64,000 nucleotides of DNA from assembly GCF_019175385.1 (NCBI RefSeq), contig NC_083339.1:30409637-30473636 (forward strand), read 5' to 3'. The notes below the pieces were generated by a model. It did not search any database. It was not told where the DNA came from and saw only the letters and a program-made list of their open reading frames with translations. Origin of the DNA: Lycium barbarum (taxonomy: Eukaryota; Streptophyta; Magnoliopsida; Solanales; Solanaceae). Position numbers and translations under genes: made by a program. Shown here piece by piece: positions 1 to 9,400 of this stretch (positions are counted from its first letter, which is position 1; every line of letters starts with the position of its first letter).

Positions 1-1731
1 TAGGCTAGCTAACTGCTGGAGCTCACGAGCCATTTCTCTCTTCTCTGGTCGTACATCATACAAACTTCCCATAGATCTACGGCTAAGAGCATCAGCCACA
101 ACATTTGCCCTCCCGGGGTGATATAAGATATCAACATCATAATCATTTAGCAATTCCAACCATTGTCGTTGCCGCAAATTAAAATCTTTCTGCTTGAAGA
201 TATACTGAAGGCTCTTATGATCTGTATAAATAACCACATGGACACTATATAAATAATGTCTCCATATCTTTAATGCATGAACCACCGCAGCCAATTCTAG
301 ATCATGGGTTGGATAATTCTTCTCATTTTTTCGTAGTTGCCTTGAAGCATACACAATCACCTTACCATGTTGCATCAACACACAGCCTCGCCCAATGCCT
401 GAGGCATCGCAATAAACAACATATCCTTCCAATCCCTCTGGAAGTGTCAGGACAGGGGCAGAAGACAATCTATCATTTAACTCTTGGAAACTACGTTCAC
501 AAGTATCTGTCCATTGAAACTTTGCTGATTTCTGGGACAACTTTGTGAGTGGTGCAGAAATAGAAGAAAAACCTTCAACAAATCTCCTGTAATAACCTGC
601 TAAGCCCAGAAAGCTACGAACATCCGTAGGAGTTGTGGGCCTTGGCCAAGTCTTCACGGCCTCAATCTTTTGGCTATCTACCTGAATACCATCGGCTGAA
701 ACGATGTGCCCCGAAAATGTCACTAAGTTTAACCAAAACTCACACTTAGAAAATTTTGCAAACAACTCTCGAGCATGAAGAACTCTAAGGACAGTACGCA
801 AATGATCCGCACGTTCTGCCTCGGATCTAGAGTACACCAAGATATCGTCGATGCATACAATCACAAATAGATCTAGGAAAGGCCTGAACACGTTGTTCAT
901 CAAATCCATAAATACTGCCAGTGCATTAGTTAGCCCAAATGACATTACCCGGAACTCAAAATGGCCATATCTTGTTCTGAAGGCTGTCTTAGGGATATCT
1001 TTCTCCCTAACTCTCACTTGATGATACTCGGACCACAAATCTACCTTGGAAAACCACTTGGCACCTTGTAATTGATCAAATAAGTCATCAATCCTCGGAA
1101 GAGGATATTTGTTCTTAATCGTCACCTTATTCAATTGCCGATAGTCAATGCACATTCTCAAGGAGCCATCTTTCTTTCGGACAAACAATACGGGTGCTCC
1201 CCGCGGGGATGAACTAGGCCTAATAAAGCCTTTCTCAAGCAGGTCTTTCAATTGCTCCTTCAACTCTTTCAATTCTGCAGGTGCCATTCTATAAGGAGGA
1301 ATAGATATAGGCTTAGTGTCTGGCAACACATCAATAGCAAAATCAATCTCCCGCTCATGAGGGAGGCCTGGAAGCTCTTCCGAGAACACATCCGAAAATT
1401 CATTTACTACGGGAACTGACTGAAGAGTCGGCGGTTCAGCTTCTACATCTTGAACTCGCACTAGATGATAAATACGACCCTTGGTGATCATTTTCCTTGC
1501 CTTTAGGTAGGAAATAAACCTACCTTTTGGTGACGCAGTATTCCCTTTCCATTCTAGAACTGGTTCTCCTGGAAATTGGAAACGAACCATTTTCATTCTA
1601 CAATCAACATTGGCATAGCAAGAAGCCAACCAATCCATGCCCGTAATAACATCGAAGTCTACCATTTTTAACTCATGCAAGTCAATCATAGTACGACGGT
1701 CACAAACCACAACTATACAGTTTCTATATAC
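1..1731 (-). CDS. Ty3/gypsy pol, partial: protease end, reverse transcriptase, RNase H
   Basis: An uninterrupted reading frame of 577 codons runs off the left edge. It begins just after a TGA (1732-1734) inside the protease region, so it has no start of its own and belongs to the gag-pol polyprotein. Recognisable blocks in order are the protease-RT linker with TGMDWL near 1640, RT with [14 protein letters not shown] near 1100, the catalytic pair in CIDDILVYS (two Asp codons at 844-849), the thumb motif [11 protein letters not shown] near 600, and RNase H with [13 protein letters not shown] near 400 and [11 protein letters not shown] near 220. It ends in the [15 protein letters not shown] tether before integrase. 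RT and RNase H would copy the element RNA into DNA in virus-like particles. The RT position before the IDD is Cys where Phe is usual. As the reading frame above it is broken, the copy is probably not expressed as a full polyprotein. Confidence 0.93.
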
Positions 1732-3281
1732 TCAGCTAGCTATTACCGATTCACCAACGGGTGTAGGCACCTCAAAAGGTTTGATCGACTCCGGTTCGAC
1801 TCTAAATCGACCCGCAATATACGGAGTAACATATGACAATGTGGAGCCCCGATCTGTCAAAGCATACACATCATGAGAAAATACCGATAATATACCTGTG
1901 ACCACATCAGGAGAAGACACAAGATCTTGGCGTCCAGCCAAAGCATAAATACGGTGCTGAGGACCGCTAGAGCTGGGGACTCTCCCTCTGCCTCTACCAT
2001 GGCCGACTGGCACATGTGAACCTGGCCCCATAGGGCGTACATATGATGAAGATCCGGCTACCGACCCTGAAGGCTGGGTCCTACCTCTACCATGTACCTA
2101 GGGGCAATCACGCATAATATGGCCTGGTCGACCACATGAATAGGAAACCTCTGAACCCGATAGGCACTGACCCCAATGTAACTTCCCACACTGGGAACAT
2201 CGTGGTATGTGTGGCCTTGCCTGCCCCGAATCACCTCTAAACGGAGATCCCGAAAAGCTCTGACTCGGCCCGGAATGAGTGGATCTATCAAATCTCTTGC
2301 TTGAAAACCGTGGAGGTGCACTAGTCATAGAATGGCCTAAATGCCTAGAAAACTACTGTCTGTGCCCGCCTCTAAACTCACTCATCAGACCCGAAAATCT
2401 GGCCCTCTTGCTATGTCCCCTATCATGCTCATGTTCACTTCTTTGCTGTTGTAGACTTTCTTCTAAATTTTGAGCATGGGCCTAAATGCGTGAAATATCC
2501 ATGTTGTCCTGAAGGGATGCGGTCAAGCACCTATCCATCAAATGTGGCCCTAGGCCTTTCACAAATAGGTGCACTCAGTCACCCATATCCACTACCATGG
2601 CCGAAGCATACCTAGCCAAAGAATTAAAGCGGAGACTATACTCTAAAGCACTCATGCTTCCTTGCCTCAAATTCAAGAACTTATCGGCTCTAGCTCGCCA
2701 AACTTCTGGAGGCATATAGTGTCGGAGAAAAGCATCAACAAATTCTTGCCATACCGGGGGAGTGCATTGGCCCCCCGTGAAGCCATCCAAACCGTGTACC
2801 AATGGATCGAGACATCCCTCAATCTATATGACGCTAACTCTACCGATTCGGTGTCCGAAGCATGTATCAAACGAAGCGTCCTTATCATTCCATCAATAAA
2901 ATTCTGAGGGTCCTCATCCGGTTTTGATCTAAGGAATTTCGGAGGGTTCAAGCTAATGAAATCACGGGCCCTTGCACTAACAGTCCTATCACCTTGCCCT
3001 GTACTTTTCCGCTGAGTCTGAGCAGCAACCAATTGAGTAAGCAAATGAATGGCCTCTTTTACATCTTGTCCTGAAGCATCCGGTGGAGGAGCCAAAGGTG
3101 CTGGAGCTGGGGCTGAGGCTCCCTCACGCTCCTCAGAAATAGGCACTGTCTGTGAGGACTGAGATTGAGCCGCATTCTGGGACTCACTTTCTTCTACAAC
3201 TGATGGCGGTGCTCTTTCAGCCCGCTGTTCTACCACTGTCTTGCCCTTTTGGGCCGCTGTATCCTTTCTCTTTACAGGCAT
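1732..3281 (-). pseudogene. Ty3/gypsy gag and protease start, broken
   Basis: Gag would form the particle shell and bind element RNA. The start chosen is ATG at 3281-3279 (MPVKRKDT), two bases after a good splice acceptor. Frame one reads to about 2760 and contains the gag block NPPKF...EDPQNFIDGM near 2900. A one-base shift near 2755-2770 then moves coding into the frame with PPVWQEFVDAFLRHYMP. That frame continues to the protease but is cut by TGA at 2575, TAGs near 2484 and 2353, TAG at 2098-2100 and TGA at 1732. The zinc-knuckle pair lies near 2200-2100: CSQCGK...C, then SYSCGRPGHIMRDC, where the first Cys of the second knuckle is Ser. The protease active site is in LTDRGSTLSYV, with catalytic Asp present and Arg where Pro is usual. 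Not functional as a continuous protein. Confidence 0.9.
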
Positions 3282-3330
3282 CTCTGAAATACACAATACA
3301 CGGTTAAGGAGAAGGAAGTTCTTATACCAT

Positions 3331-3346
3331 AGCTCTATCGCACGAT
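3331..3346 (-). other. Conserved leader box between hairpin and gag (Element 1)
   Basis: The minus strand reads ATCGTGCGATAGAGCT. The same box occurs at the equivalent leader position in Element 2 (20507-20522) and, with two changes, in Element 3 (43970-43985). The core ATCGTGCGAT can fold on itself. No function is known to me; it lies within the segment that an LTR-to-gag splice would remove. Confidence 0.6.
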
Positions 3347-3391
3347 GTTATGAAGAAACAAGGTCAATCATTCCTAAAATGTCCGCAGCCT

Positions 3392-3431
3392 CTTGTTTAT
3401 AAGAGTGGCGCGCAACACACCCATAACCAAG
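3392..3431 (-). other. Leader hairpin with palindromic GCGCGC loop (Element 1)
   Basis: On the minus strand a 16-position stem, CTTGGTTATGGGTGTG against CACTCTTATAAACAAG, has two mismatches and two G-U pairs. It encloses the eight-base loop TTGCGCGC. The loop hexamer GCGCGC is self-complementary, as in retroviral dimer-initiation stem-loops. It starts 44 nt after the PBS. The structure is deduced by hand pairing. Confidence 0.75.
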
Positions 3432-3475
3432 ACTCTATTGGAAACGGCTCGTAGACACACCCTAGGACAGAACTT

Positions 3476-3486
3476 CTCTGATACCA
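3476..3486 (-). other. Primer-binding site, initiator tRNA-Met (Element 1)
   Basis: The minus strand reads TGGTATCAGAG, complementary to the 3' end of plant initiator tRNA-Met, four bases after the LTR end. It would prime minus-strand DNA synthesis. The same site is present in Elements 2 and 3. Confidence 0.93.
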
Positions 3487-5516
3487 CTTTTGTCAAGACC
3501 CAACCGAAGGGCCGCGACCGGTACCCGGTGCTAGCCCACCCGGGCACCTCTTAACGTACCTTTACATTCACATCTAGGTGAGCCACATATTATATCATAC
3601 ATTTCTATTCATCAAACATACGAATCTCATTGGGCAACAATACCTTTATATCAACATTAGGAACTAAGCCCACATCAATGTACATAAGCCGACGAGGCTA
3701 ACAAGATGATATTATAGGCCGACAAGGCCAAACACGTCTAACTATATACACATGTATATGAGCCTCTAAGGAGACTATGTCATATCATATAGGCGGGACA
3801 GGACCCCGCTATGCCTATAATTATGTACACAAACGAATCAATACCAAAAGCTATAGCTCCGAATGAAATGGAGCCCGCTATGTAGTCCTTGAGAAATGTA
3901 GCTATGGATCAAGTCTGTCTCCCTGGGCACCTGCGGGCATGACGCAGCGCCCACAAATAAAAGGACGTCAGTACGAAGAATGTACTGAGTATGTAAAGCA
4001 TGATCAATATCAATATAGAAGCATCATAATCAACACGAGAAATAGCATAAGATGGGAGATAGTAGAATCATCGTCATGAGCACTTACTTGCCTTTCATAG
4101 GGACTTTCCATTTCTAGTGCGTTATCGTATACATACGTCCGTATCTGTATCCGTACTCATTTACATTTTGTATCCATAATCGTATTCATATGCCTATTCT
4201 GATTCGTATTCGTATCATGTTCGTATTCATACTCATATCTATATCATATACATAGCATGCCCGACCACGAAGGTTCGGTGTTTCACGTATCCGACCATGG
4301 CTAGGCTCGGTTATCGTACATACTTGGCCAACCAAGGCTCAAGGTTAGACATACCTGGCCCTACCAAGGCTTCAGGGTTATCTGTACCCAACTGCAGAGG
4401 TGCGCGCGCGTTACATAAATATATATATATACATTCTACCTGGCCTTATAAGCTCGGGGTTCCATAATAGTCATACATAGGCACATATACATAATAGCTC
4501 ATAAGCATCTTTACTATTATCATCACTATCATTATCGTCATCGCTATTATCGTCGTTATCGTTATCGTTATCACTATTATCGTCATTCATTACATCTATC
4601 TTTATAGGCTTACTCGTCATATGAGGAACTTAGTACAATCGTAACATATCGAGAATCATGAGCTTAATAGCTCTGAAGATAGAATCATTTGAAGGACATC
4701 ATAGACTTATAGAAGATTTAGATGATTGGCCAAAGAACCATGCCTTATGAAAGATGGGTTAGCCTTACATACCTGCCGGTTCAACTATTCTATCACTTGT
4801 ACGTTCTCCTTCAATGCTCACGTTTCAACCATCATTAGAGATATACTATCATTAGAAATCGATAGCTAGCATACACGACTACAACTAGAGAAAACCGGAC
4901 AGCATCTCCTTTATTTATACAACATTCCTCCATATCGTATGTCAACTCCCAAACGTCAATAATACATTCACAATATCATAACAATAGTCTTTATTAATCC
5001 ACATTATCTATATTTCTCAATTCACTCCCAATCACCCATATCCATGGTCATAGCACACGACTACGTTCATTCACATACAATGCCTACCTCATGTTCTCAA
5101 CATCATTTACAACATTATTACAATCATATCATATCACGAATCATTACTCAATCCAAACTATTACTCAAAGATGACACTATTCCCACATTCAAGATCCACT
5201 TTCTATATTCTTCTACAATCCAAGTGTTTCAACTTTAAAATACCTTAAAAAACATGAAAATACCATAAAACGTACCTTAGATGGTGTGGGAATGAATCTT
5301 GAGTGGAAATACTTCACTTGAACCAAACCCTAGTTCTCCTCCAATGGAATTTCTTGTGGTCCTTTAACCCTTGGAAGCTTTCTAACACATAAACACTTGA
5401 TTTTAGTCTTTGATCTTTGTATTCTCTTGGACTTGAGTGGAATATTCTTATAGAAGGGTTTTTGAGCTCTCAACACTTGTAGAATATGAAAAATGAAGTA
5501 AAAGAACGCAAGGCAT

Positions 5517-5525
5517 CTATTTATA
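5517..5525 (-). promoter_or_regulatory. TATA box of Element 1 LTR promoter
   Basis: The minus strand reads TATAAATAG, a canonical plant TATA box, about 40 bp downstream of the inverted-repeat block. The transcript would start about 30 nt further on. Location within the LTR and the downstream splice donor support it. Confidence 0.7.
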
Positions 5526-5564
5526 CAAACATTGAAAATCAGCCCATCGGGACTTCCACGGGCA

Positions 5565-5602
5565 CTTATACGGTCCGTATAATATTGTACGGACCGTATA
5601 AG
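5565..5602 (-). repeat. 15-bp perfect inverted repeat upstream of the LTR TATA box
   Basis: Arms CTTATACGGTCCGTA (5565-5579) and TACGGACCGTATAAG (5588-5602) pair perfectly around an eight-base loop. Each arm also contains a shorter internal dyad, TACGGTCCGTA. Further copies of the TATACGGACC motif follow to about 5705. The block ends about 40 bp before the TATA box and could act as a protein-binding or methylation target; that role is inference. Confidence 0.8.
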
Positions 5603-6047
5603 CGGTCGTGGTTCACCAACTAGCAAATCAACTCCCTGCTGGGAATTATACGGACCATTTATATGGACCATATAAAGTTATACGGACCGTATAAGTGACC
5701 GTATAACTCCATTTCCCTAAAATGGTTTTCGTCGTTTCGTTCGATCTCCAATCCTTATGGAACCTTCTTGACACTTGTATATCACCTCATTAACAATCTA
5801 AGGGACATTATAACTCTTCTCCAAAGCATTTTTAAATCCTCGTTAACTCGTTACTCGTAATTCCTTTTTGATACCTATCGTATGTCTTGCCTCCTCTTGG
5901 CATACTTTCTTCCCCTATCTCAAACATCTTTGAAATCTTAACTAGGTTCATCGAATGTCATTTCTTACTTATCAAAATACCGTATACTTCGTGCTCTTCG
6001 TTAGTCTATTCATTGTGCATCAACGAAAAATTTTCCGAGGTGTAACA

Positions 6048-6419
6048 AAGGGGTTCCCACAAAAAGTGATATTTCTTTTCGGGCTATCTAATCGAACTAC
6101 AATTGGCCTAATTCCCAAAGCCAGGGATATGTAGACTAATCAGGTTTCAAGGATCGGCCATATTCCTATAATCATCTCGCGACACCTCGAGATAGTTTAA
6201 AAAAATTCTTTACTTTATAGTCCTCATAGAGTCAGAACTACAAACAGCCTGAATTCACATGTAACCTGAGATATGTAGGAAGCCAGAAATCGGGGTACGG
6301 CCATACTTTCGAAATCTTGCGCAAAGAAAGCTGTAATTTCTATTATTCGATAAAAATTAGGTTTGTCAAATTCGAAGCTCAAGGATGGCTTTGCCATCCT
6401 CGAACTCCGAAGGGGCGGT
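6048..6419 (+). mobile_element. Remnant 3' untranslated end of a Tat/Ogre-like element
   Basis: This stretch resembles the segment just before the 3' LTR of Element C (36800-37132). Both carry phrases such as GATATGTAG, CAGGTTTGTCAAATT and a GCCATCC run, followed by a purine-rich GAAGGGGCGG before the LTR. No coding sequence is visible. Element 1 seems to have inserted at 6047/6048. Confidence 0.6.
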
Positions 6420-9400
6420 TGTTTACACTTAATTTTCACCTCATAAGATGCGTATTTTAAGTTTCAAAAATTCCCAAGTCCAAAACATAGTAAGGACACC
6501 CTTAAAAATTGAAATTTTAAAAATCCCAATAAAATTGCAAAAATTGACATTTAATTATTATTTCATAAAAAATTGACAATTACGAGTTATTTACTTTCAC
6601 AAATATGATTTGAAAAGAAGATATGTATCCCACTCCGTCTAATTCGGGAAAATTATTAATTAAGACGACGTATGAATTACGGCTCATTTTGACCACATTT
6701 TCACATTTTTAAATATTGCTCGGAACTATGTCAATATTAGGTTCATTTTAAAGCTCGCATTTTAATTTTATGAGTTTTCATTTTTATTTAGCATAAATAA
6801 TTATATATTTAGCTATATATACATTTATAATATATAGTCTATTAAATAGAGTGGGGGTTCATTTTTTTATTTTTTCAAAAGAAAAGGGAGGGGAAATAAA
6901 TAAAAAAGGGGATGAAAGTTTGTAAAAACAAACTTCCACCCCCTCCACTTCATTTTTCATTTTTCACCCGCACCCTTTCTCGTTGAAGAAGGCGATTTGA
7001 GGCGATTTCTAGGGTTCCACCTCCATGGCTAATCCACGGCCATTTTTGGCCAGATTTGAGAGGGATTTTGTGCCCTATCACGAGTTCTCGTGATTCCCAG
7101 GTTCAATTTCATGTAAATTTTTAACTATTTGTCCCAAATTGAGTCATTTTTTGGGATGTTACTTGGGTTGTCTCAAGTATATGGTTGCCGTGGGCGGGAT
7201 CTAGAGCCCTTAGCCAACTTGTGCACCATATGCACTCAGTGAGAGAACCTAGGGAAATTTCCTAGAAGGTTCTTTGGGTGAGTACTAATGTTGGGGATTT
7301 TATCTTGTTTGTACGATTTAGCTACTATTGTACTGTTGGAATGTGATAAATTTGTTATTTGATGACGAGGCGTACTACCCTAGTATTTTTTTATTTTTGT
7401 TTGTATTTTTTGGGTACAATTAGTTGGCATTTTGGTTGTCTTATATGATTATTGTGAAATTTTTGTTGGATAAGGTACGAATTGGTACAATTTGCTGAAA
7501 TTCATTTTTGTCCTTTACTAAATTTGAATTTATTTAGGATAGGGTTTTTGGAATTGGGGGGAAATGCGGTTAAGTGACCTAAAATCTTTCCATTTCTATC
7601 CCTAGCATCATTTTTAGGCTCTAAATAGAAGAGTTGATTGTCATTCGAAAGGGGCTTTTTCCTGAAATGTTTTTGGAGAATTTCGAAAGGTTCTCTGAGA
7701 ATTTAAACCCTCCATCACAAAAATACTAGCAATATATCAAATATACTATAATTATACTATAAAAACTACTACAATATACCAATTTACCATATTATACTAT
7801 TCAAAAATACTACAATATACTAGCAAAAAATAAAAAACAAAGGGTTGTTTTTCAAAGGATAAGTGCTGGTGTTTGAAGTCTGTGATTCAACCCCTCCTTT
7901 TGATCTTTATGTTTCCCTTCAAAAAGGTAATACTCCTATTCCACCTTATCTACTCTATTTTAAGTTGTCTTTATGTGTTGAAATCTGTTTATTGAAGTTT
8001 GGATTATGTTTGGTATTTTCCTGTGTTATTAACTGTTGAATAGCTTATCTATGTTATGATGATGATATTATGTCGTTTGGGTTGTTGTTAGTTGATATTG
8101 GTGTTTGAAAAGGGTTTAAAATGAGGAGAAGGGTCTGTTTTAGCTTATAGTTTACTGTTACATTAGATTTTCTGAGATATGAACTTGTCATGTGATCTTT
8201 TTGAGAAGTTTAGTGCTGTATTGAAGGATATTAAGGTGTTTCTTCTCTGATCCTTGTTGTGTTGCTACTGTTTCATTAGATTCTTAAGTCCTTTAGTTTG
8301 TGGTAGCTTTTTGTCTCTTGAGTTTGATCATCTTAGTTACTGATTCTAGTTTAAAGAAAAGAGATTGAAACTTGCTTATTATAGCTTAGAGTCTAAGAAA
8401 TGAGTATTAAGGGTCAAAAAGTTTAAGAAATGGTTTTTTTTGTTTTTTAAATAAATCCTTTCATTCTTTGTTTGAAACTGTTTTGAGACCAAAAATGAGT
8501 TTGTTTTCCTTCACTTGTTGATAATGACTAAAATCTGGTCCAAAAGATGTCCTGTAATACTTTGTGTCTTTTTGGAATGACTTGAAAAACCTTAGGTATA
8601 AAACTAGATGAAAATGGTTTTGAAACATTGGTTGCTTATGCTTTGGTATGCTTAAGTATTCCTTGAGTTTCTTGTTGTTTTAGTATATAGTAGTGTATGT
8701 TATATGTGGACCCCATAACACTCTCTAAGACTGATCTTGAGCTTAGAAAAAATGATTTTTGAAAAATCTAAAATATACCCTTGTTTCTCTGTGTTGATTA
8801 CCTAGCTTAATCTAAAGAAATCCATAGCCTCTGCTTACTTGGCTTGTTCTATTTTGAAACCTATGGCCACTGTTTTTTCCAGAAAAAATGACCTTTCAAA
8901 TTTTCCCAATATAACTTGTAACTGGGACTTGAAAGGTGTTTGGAAAGTATGGAACCTATTAATGCAAAGAACTTCTAGAATGAACCTTGATTTCTTATTC
9001 TGGCCATGTGATTTTCAAGACTATCGGAGAAGGACTTGTGTTCTTGACTTTAAAATGGAATAACGGATCTGGGAAAGGGCTATTACTCTTGGATTTTATC
9101 TTATTCCTATCTTGGGTCCTATTTTCCACTTGTTTGCAATGTCCATATAACTTGTCATTTGTGTCATGTACCGTCCTTACACTGATATTGCTTATAGCTG
9201 GCTTAATCCCTCTTACCTAACATGATCACCTAGTAGACTAAAGTGAACCTTAAAACTGAAACCATGTTTAGGTGATCCTGTTTGTACTTGACTCACTTGG
9301 AATATTCAGTTACTTGACTTTGTTTGTTAGGTTTGAATCAAGTTATGTCTGATGAACCATCTCTTGCACCTAGGACAGTGCCATGAACCTTTTTGTCTCG

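Larger units (their letters stand above)
3284..5276 (-). other. Predicted LTR-to-gag splice donor and acceptor (Element 1)
   Basis: On the minus strand a strong donor, CTAAG|GTACGT, lies in the LTR at 5276/5275, about 240 nt downstream of the TATA box. A strong acceptor, TGTGTATTTCAG|AG, ends at 3284, two bases before the gag ATG. Splicing would remove 1992 nt: the rest of the LTR, the PBS and the leader hairpin. Homologous donors sit at the matching place in Element 2 (17931/17932, GTAAGT) and in Element 3 (42161/42162, GTAAGT). The sites are seen directly; actual splicing is inference. Confidence 0.45.
1..6047 (-). mobile_element. Element 1: partial Ty3/gypsy LTR retrotransposon (chromovirus/Tekay-like)
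   Basis: Read on the minus strand the order is 5' LTR (6047-3491), PBS for initiator tRNA-Met, leader, gag with zinc knuckles, protease, reverse transcriptase and RNase H. Integrase, any chromodomain and the 3' LTR lie beyond the left edge. The gag and RT motif order fits the chromovirus/Tekay branch of Ty3/gypsy; the lineage is inference because the integrase end is missing. The sequence just outside the 5' LTR (6048 on) looks like the 3' untranslated region of a Tat/Ogre element, so Element 1 appears to be nested inside one. Gag is broken by stops and a frameshift while pol is intact as far as it can be seen. Confidence 0.93.
3491..6047 (-). repeat. Element 1 5' LTR (2557 bp)
   Basis: Minus-strand LTR starting TGTTACACCTCGG at 6047 and ending CTTGACA at 3491, with the PBS immediately beyond. 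In order along the minus strand it holds a block of CGGTCCG-type inverted repeats (5700-5565), a TATA box (5525-5517), a strong splice donor (5276), a CATCACTATCATT-like low-complexity tract (about 4590-4500), about two copies of a 33-bp unit (4390-4320), the shared ACGTCC box (3990-3945) and the LTR end. Much of it is clearly homologous to Element 2's LTR, for example around the splice donor, although Element 2's LTR is about 850 bp longer. The other LTR lies outside the window, so no age or target duplication can be given. Confidence 0.92.
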
